Below are positions 1-11,700 of a stretch of 64,000 bases of DNA, piece by piece (position 1 is the stretch's first letter; the number at the start of each line of letters is the position of its first letter). Both the position numbers and the translations under genes were made by a program. The notes beneath the pieces are model-generated. The model was not told where the DNA came from, searched no databases, and worked only from the letters and a program-made list of their open reading frames with translations. Source of the DNA: Spirometra erinaceieuropaei (taxonomy: Eukaryota > Platyhelminthes > Cestoda > Diphyllobothriidea > Diphyllobothriidae); NCBI GenBank assembly GCA_902702965.1, contig CACRXP010000424.1, forward strand, positions 1 through 64,000, read 5' to 3'.

Positions 1-1550
1 GGCACTTAATAACCTGCTGTCTCGCAGTAAAGAAGAGTGAAACCCACCATTAATACCGAACATCTGCACTATCCCAGCGTCAGCATTGACAGTCAAACTG
101 AAAATGACTGAGTTAAGGGTTTCAGTAACTTAAACAGGGAAGTGCATAAATTATATATACCAGTCTTCTAATATACACCATCTTACGAGCCCTTCTATTT
201 CGTCCGGTCGATCTATATCTACTACGTTCTCCAGCCAAATTCATCCTGCCGCAATAATGCACGTTTTTGACTATCATAAGGGTATCGTGACGACTTAATC
301 TTTATCTCGAGCACGTACACACTGTTCACAAAGAGAATGGTGGCAAGATCCAAATCATTAGTCATTTGTTTATCCACTCACCGCCTTCAGTTCACCTCAA
401 AAAGTACTTCTTTTTTGGGCCACTGCATGCTTTACTGGAGACCAACCATCCTGAAGTTGAGAAAAGATTTTTTTGCCGTCAACTTCCCCAGACTCTCTAT
501 TTGTGGCATGTGCTAGACGTTACGTGAAAGAGACTTCAGGTGAGACGATTTCACCAGCCCTCGGCACGGCCTAGACTAGAAAGTCTGAAGACAAGTTGAG
601 TGTGCGTTGTATGCCGCTTTATAGGTGCCTGTTCTGACCAAAATTACGAGGAAAACTTGACTTTTCTGGGTAGGTATTACTACGGTAAAACAACGGTAAA
701 ACATACCTCTTTTAAACAGCTAACTTATCTAGAGTAATTTTGAAGGAGCTGATCTGTCTCATGAAACCCTAGCGAACATTATGAAAGGTGTTTCTGGTTA
801 CAAACGATTACTTGAATGGAGACCTAACATTGATTCGCATGCAGCACACTCCCAAGAGATTTCAGTTAAGCGAGGATGTCGGCTATTGTATGCCCTTTGC
901 TTCGACCGCCTAGAAATACTACAGTCGGTAAAAATGGGTACCTAAGTAGTGTAAAATTTCCCGCAGATTTTTGATGTACTTACAGATTCAAATATATTTT
1001 GTAAAGAAATGCATAAAACTAGGCTTTCTGATAATCATTTGGTAGCAAATTAGGTCAGGTTCGAAGTAAGTATTTGAAAAAAGGACCTCTAGATTTAAAA
1101 CGTTTTGATTACGAAATTTTAACATCATGAAACGTCCATCCATAGAGCATCATATCTATCCGTTTATTAATGCTGTTTATTAAGTGTGTGACGTGATCCA
1201 TATTCATTGCTTAATTTTATAAACCTCACGTGAAGTCTTCTTAAGAGCGTACAGAAGTATATAGAATTCCTTGCATAAAAAATACACAGTATGCTTTTCG
1301 GAAACCTCAAGCGCAAATTCCACTGCAGGAGGGGTCGAAACAACAACGTCGTCCTATTCTGCCCGATTAAATAAAACTGCATGAATAAATGTGTGGGCGA
1401 GTCTTCCAGCAATATTCGCCTGCCGAATTTGTACATCGACATAAGCGGTACCTCTGCTGTGCAATCTTTCAGCTGTTCTACTTTGGAGAAAAGTTCCGAG
1501 TTGACAGACGCAGAAATGAATAGGAGGAGGCACGATCGTTGAAACGCGAA
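1..1550. other. No recognised gene
   Basis: AT-rich DNA with stop codons in every frame. The few open stretches are short and carry no recognisable motif and no acceptor/donor pair enclosing a convincing peptide. Nothing further could be assigned. Confidence 0.5.
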
Positions 1551-1645
1551 CTTTATTAGTCTGACGTTTCGAATTCGTACTCGAATCCATCATCACAGAG
1601 AGAATCAGATAGGGGATACTGACATGAGGAATATAGGCAGTTTGT
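1551..1645 (-). repeat. Penelope-like element 3' tail fragment
   Basis: Read on the minus strand this segment has the recurring tail signature seen at five other places in the window: TGATGATGG, then a GA(G)T-rich stretch, then CGAAACGTCAGACTAAT. The same tail ends the better preserved Penelope-like copy at 41762-43235, which is the basis for the family call. No coding part is attached. Confidence 0.55.
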
Positions 1646-1784
1646 GGAGAACAGCCCATGGTGTAAAATTACTCTTAAGATATATGCACTTCGCAGGTTC
1701 CCTCGTTCGCTTCTTGTTTTACTGGAGTCCACTTGTGTACGTTCCAGCGGAGTTTCTTCTCGGTCGTTTCTCTTGTGGGTAAGA

Positions 1785-1870
1785 CGTATGTTACCCTTTT
1801 CTGCGACTGTCTCTGGTGATGGTTTTGAGTGAGAATCCGAAACGTCACGTCAGTAAACTCCTTGTCTTAG
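1785..1870 (+). repeat. Penelope-like element 3' tail fragment
   Basis: Plus-strand copy of the tail: CTGCGACTGTCTCTGGTGAT followed by GAGAATCCGAAACGTCACG. It lies about 140 bp from the oppositely oriented tail at 1551-1645, so the two form a divergent, degraded inverted pair. No coding sequence was recognised between them. Confidence 0.55.
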
Positions 1871-4800
1871 CAATTGCATCTTCTTCTATGTCCTCACTGT
1901 CCACCGCGAAGAATGGGAATTTAAAGTCGTCTTTGGGTTACTGAATGCGAGAGCAGTTTTATAGTGTTTATAAATCCACTATGGTTGTTCTATTTTCAGA
2001 TTATTATTCTCTGTAGCTGACATTACCTCTTTTTGGCTATTTCCAGTCCAAAAGCAAACTTTTCCCTTACCGACCAAGAAAAAACAAACGTTTTTGTGAC
2101 GTCGAACGGGTCTGTTATGTTAATATATATTTGGAAAAAAGTGGAGCAGGCAGTCGTCTTTCCATGCCTTAGGCGGCAGCCGTGGCCGATCGCTTGTTGC
2201 TGCCCAAGGGAAACATGTTACCTTAAATAAGAATTATCAAATTCAGGAGGAATTTACTCCCGAAAATCATTCACTGATTTCGTTAGTTTACTTCTGCATG
2301 TAGCATTCTAACTCTCCGACAAATGACCTGTGTAGGGGTCCTTAGGACTACAATCCAACTTAGGATTCGATGCAGTATGTAAACTGCAGCAACAAAAAAT
2401 ATTTTTGCCCCACAGGTCAGCCAATTGCCGTATTTTTCTTGTCAGCGCGTTGTGCACCATCTTGTTATAAAGACTTTGACATATTACCTAACATTCTGTC
2501 TGAGCGCTTCACTGAAGCTTATGCCTGCCATCCAAAGCCTGCTATTATTAATTTAACCCCTCGTGTGCTCCGTACTCCACCAATGTGACAGTTATTTTAT
2601 GCACCACTTGCATTTAGATGCGGCTATAGCAAGCATTTAATGAAAGGGGCACTGGAATCGTTTTCTACTTTATGGTCCGCACATCTCAAAGCCCTTCAAC
2701 CTTAACCATCACAAACAGTCAATACTAACAGTTTCAGGTCTTAGTACGGTTTTCAGCTGATTTTACCACTAACGTTTGAGGTATAATTAAGTAATCCTGC
2801 AAATGGCTCTTACCAATTTTTCTAATTTTATGGCAAGAAACACTTATGACAAAGAAAACGCTTCAGACTGACGTTCGTTTATGTACTTTAAAGTTGCTTT
2901 CGAGAACTCCGTTTCGAAAAAAGGCGCATAAACAACTATGCGGCACATGGTCCCTTGCTCCCTCTGTCGACAAATTTAATTTATTAGGTCTCCAACCACA
3001 GAGTTCTCGCCCCTTCTGGAGTCGAATGCCGCTAATCCTAAAACAGATGACCCGAGAATTGGGTTTTTTTAAATGCGCGGATGGAAAGAGAGGTTTTCTT
3101 TGCTTTGACTAAAGGCTCCTCTAAGTTGCCTTTAAGATGCTCGGAGTTGCTCTCGCGGGCTCCGAGGCGGAAACCAGTCGTTATTTTCCAGGGGCCAGTG
3201 TGCCGCAATATGTCCTATCCGCGCCACGTCTTTTGTGATCCACCGGCCGGCTTAGTGAATGCCAGTATCAAAAGAGTATGAGGCAGAAAAAGATAGTGAT
3301 CTGAAAGTTGTTTCGTTAAGGCTTGATCCTGCAGGCGCACTTGACGAATGTCATGCGGTCAACTTACTGAATTATTTTTCAGTAGACGCTATCACGTCAG
3401 AGTAACGTCGATGACAGTATTAGGATGGAATGCACACCGACCTAGCTTCCAGTTGACCATGCGGTCACTCTTCTTCCTAATACAGCCAGTGGCTAGGCCA
3501 CGTGCGTCAACGGCTCTACTCCTCTCTGATCCCACTCCAGTGAGTGCGTGCGGCCAGGTTACGTCACCGGAGTTCCTTCAGTGGGGCGCCTTGCGCGCGT
3601 CGCCTTAAGGAAGAATGCCGTTGACGTATTCAACAAGATTTTACTAAAAGTTTACACGCTCCAGACAACCTCTCGGGGCCGTTAATTGGAAATGCACATG
3701 GGCGGGACTAGCAAAAGGCGCAGTGTATCCGTCCCCACGTGCTGTTTTTCAGCTGTATATTGACTTACATTTTCGTTATCGATGTTACAGATCAACTTAC
3801 CGGTCCACTTACTGAGACCTCTGCAGCACTGTTTGTTGGCCGTCGTTAACTGGACACGATTCTACTACTTGCCTTAGGAAAGTTCCCCCAATTTTATTCG
3901 CCTCGCTCAGAGGTGTTTTCGAGCACACACCCCGCCGAATGCAGTACCATTTTACTTCTGTAGTGATTCAATGCCCACAGAAGTAGCATACCTAATCACT
4001 CCAGTTCCTTCGAGAAAAGTCAGGCAGGCTTTCATCACCTTCGTTACTGTCAGCCTGCTTTTCTCAAACACCGCCCCATTCCTAATCGATATCTCGGCCT
4101 ATTCTGAAAATAGGAGGTCTAGCGTAAAACAATGTTTTTATCGCCATCCAAATCGTTCAGATGAATCCATTCTAAACTTTCTTGGGGTGTGGCCAGCTCA
4201 GGTTATATTGAGTTTTTCTACTGCGCTCATTCAAGGATCTGTGAAATATGTCTCTAGTCTGTGTCGACCGGATCTAAAACCATGCCTGTTTGAGTATGCT
4301 GGCATAACTTAGCATACATCCATCCGTATGCTGTTGCAATACTTGCAGTATCATTGGTCTGCGGCATTGGCAGATTTATCTCGATGTAAGCAGTCCATCC
4401 TCTTGTAAATACTGCACATAATGAGGCGAATTATTTGCCTCCTTCACTTATTATACCGCGCCCCCGCTTTTGCCCGCTCTATGGTCTGCACATGAAATAA
4501 TCAAAAATATTAAATCATCCGGATTGCATTCGCCCGCCCTTGAAACCTTCGGAAATGCACAATCAACTAGCACTCCCCGTCCGGCTCAACAACTGACTTC
4601 ACGGTTTCATGGGCTACCATTTCATTTTCGGTATGCCTCTTTTAAATAAAAAGTTCCACGATGCAATTACGTTAGTTCAATTGCGGTACTGCTTCCCGTG
4701 ATCATTTCTTCGCTTTTTTCTGCGTCCTCGTCTCGATCACCCACAATTTTCTTTGGAAATTTTGCGGGAAGACCTTGGCGATGTGTTTCCACTTCCTATT

Positions 4801-5699
4801 TGTTGGCGGCTTTCCTTTTCCACTTTTTCCTTCTACCGTGCAGCGACCGAACGAGAGAGATAGGCGTAGGATCACGGGTTATAAAGGCAGGGGATGACGG
4901 TAGCTCAAACTCTGACGGTCCACCTGATTGGAAAATCCAGTCTAAAAGTCCTCGCATCTCAGAATGGGCGGGATCAGGAGGAACAGGCATACGGGACATG
5001 GGATAGACAGCACAGGTAGTAAAAAGCTATGAGTTTATTATCAAGTATACAAGAACGGAAAACCAATATACGTAGACTACGGAAAAAATGAAGAAGACGA
5101 TGGAACGACTCATTGGGAGAGGCCCGGGGTTATTCGTCCGCATGTGACCTTGGAGGCGTAGTTCCTGTAAGAGACACGAAAGAAGAATGCGTCTAGCGTG
5201 ACAGTTCATTAAAACACTCAGGGTCGATCCCCTGGTCAGATCCCCGACTCTTACAACCGTGCACCGCAGCGGCTTCGGCAAACTGTTCTACATAGACCCT
5301 TTAATTCTTTTACTACGCGGTCAAATTTCACCTCTTTTAAACTAATCCCTCTGCAATTCTACATTTTCGGCTTTCCCTTGGCCTGTCCTAAGGCCCCACT
5401 CATAAAACCACAATTACCACCATTCCAGCATTACAGGCACCTAGGGTTTTCCTACCGCCAGTGCGGTTGCAGGATTAAACTTGACCGTTGTTTCCTCCGG
5501 CAGACTAATGTTACTAACATTGCAATTTAGAGGCTATCGTTTCTTCAATTAATTTAACTTCATAGAGGTTTGGCTTCAGTACCTTTTCAATACTCTATCG
5601 CTAACGCGTATCTCGTGGTCGTCTATTCACAAATGTTGATAGTCGCTACTTAACATTCAACGGTAGGACATTTTGCTTGAAATCTTTTCCTTTTTGTAG
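1871..5699. other. No recognised exon; possible missing 5' part of transporter gene
   Basis: The transporter gene that begins at 5700 must have upstream exons for its first six membrane spans, but no acceptor/donor pair enclosing a hydrophobic in-phase peptide could be identified here. The open stretches at 3971-4312 and 4698-5006 are not transporter-like. The second follows a good pyrimidine tract and acceptor at about 4840 but its frame stops without a usable donor. The 5' exons may lie left of the window. Confidence 0.4.
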
Positions 5700-5740
5700 G
5701 CCAGCGCGCCTGCTGACTCAGATTCGCTTGATGTTGGAGG
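5700..5740 (+). CDS. Transporter exon, cytoplasmic loop between spans 6 and 7
   Basis: Acceptor TTTTTGTAG and donor GGTGAGT bound 41 bases encoding ASAPADSDSLDVG plus two bases. The leftover GG joins the first base of the next exon to give glycine, so the phase (2) matches. Acidic, serine-rich composition fits the long central MFS loop. Confidence 0.7.
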
Positions 5741-8700
5741 GTGAGTCCTCATTTTATGGCATACAAATTAAAATGTATATAGCTCCTGCCTTGGAAAACG
5801 CACAATGACAAACATTATGTTTCATGCTCACTTCGTGGTTTGCGTAAAGTCCACCCATTCTTACTTTGTTTTGTAACTTTTGGCACCCACACCTTAAACT
5901 AGCAATTAATTTTGGAAAAAATCTAAAATTTCTGTAATTTTCTCCTATGTTCTGGAGCCTACAGAGAGATTTTCTTCTTTGGTTATTTTAGAGGAGCAAA
6001 CATGCGCCTCACGCCCTACGAAGTGATTCGGACATGCGACTTTATTCTTCTATGGATTTCCCTCCTCCTAACAATCATCCCAATCATTCTAATTACCTCG
6101 TTATACAAGGTAATTTAGCAAGTATACAAACTGCCTACTACCAAACGTAGAATTCACAAAGGCTTGCTATTCGCATCTAAACCGATCTTAGATCATATGA
6201 CGCACGTATACCCTACAGACGCCTACACTGCCAGTAATGAAACATTGGCATACCGTGGCCTCCAATAATTCGTTCCACATTAGGTTAAAACGGTTTGAAT
6301 CGATTTATCGACCGGTTCGCTTTCTCTAATTTGTAATGGGTAACGGCTAATGATTTTTTTATTCCCAACATCTGGATCTTTTTTTCTCGTCTTTCTGTTT
6401 TGGTGTTCCCTGGCGTACTTTGGACAGTGTTAAGCCTATAGTCATTCTTCCTACCGCTGTTTAACGTGCAGAACTGTAGACTTTACCACGCGTCAGAAGA
6501 GAAGAAGCGATCACTGGAACAGGAATTTTATTGGCTTGACGTTTCGGATTCTCACTCGAACCCATCATCAGAGATGGTCGCAGATAAAGGCAGTGGAAGC
6601 ACAAAGACTACAGTATTTTTAGCACGTAGCTGATGGGGGACCGCATAGGTACTGCAATTAACAATTCTCGTTATCACTGCTGGGGTCGTAATTAAGGCGA
6701 TGATGGCTCGTCAGTCCACGTCCGCGTCGTTAATTTCCGCAATTGCCTCATCCGTGTTGGATGCTGGCGTGGGGAGGGCGAGGACGATCCACTATCCCGG
6801 TGACAGCCGGCCAAATGGCCGGCGGGCGCCCGCAAACTCCGTAACCACCCAATAGATTCACCATACGATACTCAGTGGACACTCACGGGAAACCTATTCC
6901 TTCAGCCCACAGTACTCTCGCGGAGAGACGCGTACGCGAACTCAGAGCCGGCCGCTCGTAGGTGTCCGGATCATCATCAGGCTTCTGCACAGAATAAACA
7001 CACCTACTGGTCTCTTTCCCTTCTCCTCCTAGACGGGACTGGGCCCGAACTATTTTTTGACGAAAGTACATCCACTTTCCTAATTGCTACAACCCCCAGC
7101 TGAGATGGCTCCAATGAGATAGATTAGTCAGCGGGCTTCACGACAGACAGAAGATATAAGCGATATCAGTTCTAATCCGGACAGTGTAAAGTAATTAGAA
7201 CCTGAACAGTTCAGTTTTATTAAGGGAGAGAGAGGCGAACGTATTTAAACTCGCGAGTGGTTACAAAATTTCGAAGAAAAAGCATCGAGTATACATGAAA
7301 ATTGGGAAAGAGAGTGCTTACATAATTGCATACTAAACGCCAGCAGCTGACTGCAAGTCAAAACAAGTAAACAAGAACTTCTACTCACTTGCTATGAATA
7401 GTATACTTTTATACAATTTCGGTGACTGGTTATGTGGGTGTGTGGTTGGTAAGCAATCGCTCAGCGTGACTGCGAATACCGGTAAAAACTGCGGAGCGCG
7501 GTGTCAAACCAGTCACCGGCGACAGAAGTTGACTTAATTTGGAAACATCAGGACTATAGGCGGGCCTTCCTCAGGCTCCCTTTTCTCGTTATAGAATATT
7601 AAATAAAACTTAATCCATGGTTCCTGTGATCGCCTTATCTTCTCAGAATATTAAATGGACAATAAGCGTGAATAATCCTAAGGGATTGACTGAAGCCACG
7701 AAAGGTGTCTTGAAATTGCAACTGTAGACGAAATAACTGTCCATGGAAAATCCTCCCAGCCAAATGTGTTCAGCTTGTAACTGCCGTCATACGCAAGTAA
7801 ACAGTGGGGTGAAGAACCTATTCCACCCTCATTTACATTTGCCACTCCAAAATACAATTTTCTTCACTGACCGCTCTCTGGCCACCTTTTAAAGTCTTCA
7901 TGCCTTTCGTCCTCCACACTTCCAGGTAACCTTTTGCATTCTTTGGGAAATTTTAGATCCTGGGACAAATGTACATCCGTGACGACCAATTCCTCATGGT
8001 AGTCGGAACGATTGCTGCGACATTCAACACCTTTGGAAGACCGGTCTGGGGACGAATAGGTGACATGTTTTCATACAAGGTATTAAATGCTTAAATCGTG
8101 TGCTTCAGTTCTCATGCTTTTTATGTATTGCCGTCTAAAGAAGACAAGTGGGCGAGAGCTAGCAGAGAAGACCTTCAAAACAGTTTATGAGCGTGAAGAA
8201 TTGTTTCCATTTTCGGAGGTTTTCTGCTGTAGATTCGCCCGGGTCTTTCGGGAAAGGCACCTGCGGTCCAGTCTTTTAGTCATTTTCGGAACAAGCAGCA
8301 TTTCCCTGCCTCGTCGAATCTGGTCTATTTACCACTTATTTTTGCATTCCTACTAGCCTCTTCTTCAGTCCACAATGTACGCGTCGCTTGCATGCAGCCT
8401 TACATTATTTGTCAAAGGTCTGCATAATCTTTTTCAGTGGGATTAGGCATTTCCACTCTCGCTGTATCGGACGGCGTTGGCTTATATCATGCATCCTTCA
8501 GTCAAGTTCATTTATTACGTCAGTAGTCCAGGCGGAGTTAAGTACTACCTTTTCGTGAGCAACCGATAACTCGAAAAATCAACGCGCTTGCATATTTTAG
8601 CACGAGGAAAGGCTACATTGTTACTGCGAAAACGAAAAAACATAGCATGGCTCTTGGTGTCAAATAATACGACTATCCGAGTGTCACATTATGATCCATC

Positions 8701-11700
8701 TCAAGCGACTGGGCCTAATTTGACGACTGGATAAAATACAAGGAGGTAAATTTAACAAGCCTCATGTACTGGCCGTGGCATCAATTCGACTCACTTCATG
8801 CTGATAGGCCTGTCGTACGTTGTTTTTAACCAATATCACGGTGGAGTGTCAGTGCGCCTGTCAAGGACGGTAGATCACTTGCGAAGATTCAGTTGCCGTA
8901 AAAGGGTTATTTAAGAAAAATTGCAGCCTACCCAGCTAGCTAATTCGTTTGCTACATTATCATTGGTTTTCACGCGCCCGTAAAGTTTCCTTCTCCCTAA
9001 ATGTTATCAATCTCTCGTCATCAACTCTGCTGACTATGATGTTGATTTTTTGTACCGAAACAGATCCCCCTGATCACCACATTTATCGTCTGGAGTGTTA
9101 CATACGTGGTTTTGCCATTCCTTGGCAATATTGAGCAGGCTGGTCGCTACCTGTTCGGCGCCTCTGTGGTGACGATGTTCTTCTGCTTCAGTGGGGTCTT
9201 TGTGCTCTCCATGTGTGCCATCTCGGAGATTTTTGGACCCAAACACTTTGCTCTGACGTTTGGACTCGTTTCTACGGCAGTGGTAAGTGAATGTGTTCTT
9301 CGGGCACATGCAGACGTCCGTAGCACCCTAGACGCCTATTTGTATCCAGCGACCTCGGCGGGCAGCAAGGAGCGTAGTTTTAAACTGAATCCCAACTTTG
9401 GAAGAACACATGAAAAACTAGACGATTCCATTTAGATGCACGTCCCAAGCTTATAGAAATTGTCGGAAATAATTAATAGTTTTGAACTTTTTGAATTTCA
9501 ATCATGGGCTGTTAAGAAGTCTTCATGTTGCATAAGCATGATTAAGCTGGCATTCAGTTCTGATGGACCTGGGATCTTGTCTCAAACTAGTCCACATGCA
9601 TCGTTATGCTGGCTTTCACAAAAAGACCTAAATTCCCTTCCCCGGTAATCTCCACCAGAACTAGTTTGTCAGTTAAGTGGTAGGGATGTTGAAGTGTTCT
9701 GGAAATCCGAAACCGAATGACGTCACGATACAGCGTAGAGGAATCGCCACCATAGTAGGCCAGGCCTGTTGCGAAGTGCACTCGTAAACTCAGCTAGCCC
9801 ATCAGCGTGTGATACATCGCAAAGCAAGTCCGATCTCTTTGCTCACGCGTACAGTCCCAGGCAATGGCCGGCCGAACATTCGAGACTTTTCCATGGGGGA
9901 GGTTCTTGTTTGAAAGACAGTCAATCCGCGACCGACATACAAGATGCCAGAATGCTGTAGAACCGTTAGGAGCGGAAGAGTTGGATATGACGTTACTCAA
10001 ATCGGCTGAATAAAGAGGCCGTACCCGGAACCCGCCCTCCTTCTCTCCCTCTTCCACCTGTCCAGACATAACAAGAAGTATTATTAACAAGAGCAGGCTG
10101 AGTAGGATGGCCGTAACTTGTTTATCTGCATATATATATATATAAATTCAGGAATGGGCGCACACCGATCCATTGGCTTCCCGAAGCAAACAAGCTTCGT
10201 ATGGGCGATAGGGGTCACAAACAGGCAACCACCTACCAGACCGAAGTCGGCCAAGCTATGATAGCAGAGGGGAGACGACAGAGTCTGGGGGTAGATTGAT
10301 ACAGCACTGTTTCGGGCTTGTTTGCCTTCATTCAGCCAATCATAACCCCGACCACCAGCAGCTGGTACCGGAAACACAAACATGCGCTCAGACGCACCTG
10401 GCGCAGCTGGTCCACCACTGGGGTCTACCAGATGGGTCATAAGCACTTCATCGAACCAGGTGCGTCTGAGCGCATGTTTGTGTTTCCGGTACCAGCTGCT
10501 GGTGGTCGGGGTTATGATTGGCTGAATGAAGGCAAAGAAGCCCGAAACAGTGCTGTATCAATCTACCCCCAGACTCTGTCGTCTCCCCTCTGATATATAT
10601 ATATATGCAGATCAAAGGTGGTATGCATTCCGAGCCGATATAATAAAAACGGAAGAGGCTCTTCGGAAAAACATGGAGTAACACTTATGAATTTCCAATT
10701 TGGTGACACTAACCCGTCATCAGAAGTAATGAAGGCAAGAGAGGAATTGAGACAGTCACACTAGATTAGTGGGGGCAACAGGGAAGACGCTGGCAGGCGG
10801 ACCATTAGCGTGTGAGAGGGATTATGTGGGCACAGGGTCACGGTAGGTTCCTAAGCGGGTGGTGGAAAGGAGGGCGGAACAGTCACGGTTCCCTGCGTTG
10901 GAAGGAGAGACAGAGTGGTAAGTTAGCGGGATTGCGAGCAGCTGGATTAGCAGCCGCTAATGCGGTGTAGGGCAGGACTCGATGAACCGTGACCGTAGGT
11001 CCTCATAATGGGTGTCGAGGTCAACATCGTGGTTGATGCCGTCCGCATTGTAATATCATGCCTTTAGAAATTCTCTCACTCGTTTTATTCTAGCCGTGTC
11101 GATGACCTCAGTGTCATCCAAAATGATTCTCTGGCCGCACTCGAATGCGCGAGCAAGGATGAGACGCAGTGGATCACGAGGGCGGGCAGCTACTTTGTGT
11201 TCATTAATACTAGCGCCTAGGCGTCCACCCATGTGACCAACATACGCGCAAGTGCAGTTAGCACACGGATGCGATAGATCCCATTCGCCTTCTGCTCTTT
11301 GGGGATAGGATCCTTTACTCGAGATAATGCTACGCGCACTGAGGATGCTGGCTTGTGGACAATGCGGATGCTCAACCGATTTAGCTGCCAAGCGATCACT
11401 TCTGGGGTCCCCCGCATATAGGGCAGGGGGAGGGTTTCTGTGTCACGATTTCCCCACTTAAAATGGGGCCTCGGAGTTGTGTCTGACGCCTGAGGCGGCA
11501 CTTCACAAAACTGGTCGGATATCCGTCAGATTAAAACAACCGCTATGGGTAAATTAGTTCTTCAGAAGATCGTCGTTGCTGAAATAACGGTAGGCCCGGT
11601 GGAAGAGAGTTTGGACGAAGCTTTTTTCATGAGCCGCAGGATAACTGCCTCCATAATTAAGGAGAATCTCAAAATCAGACTCTTTCCCATGGACGCTTTT

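Noticed and set aside
3971..4312. 113-codon open stretch on the plus strand
   Set aside because: No motif, no splice context and no conserved hydrophobic pattern; it does not supply the missing first half of the transporter.
4698..5006. 102-codon open stretch with hydrophilic serine-rich end, considered as an upstream transporter exon
   Set aside because: A good acceptor exists near 4840, but each frame stops before a donor in the phase needed to join 5700.
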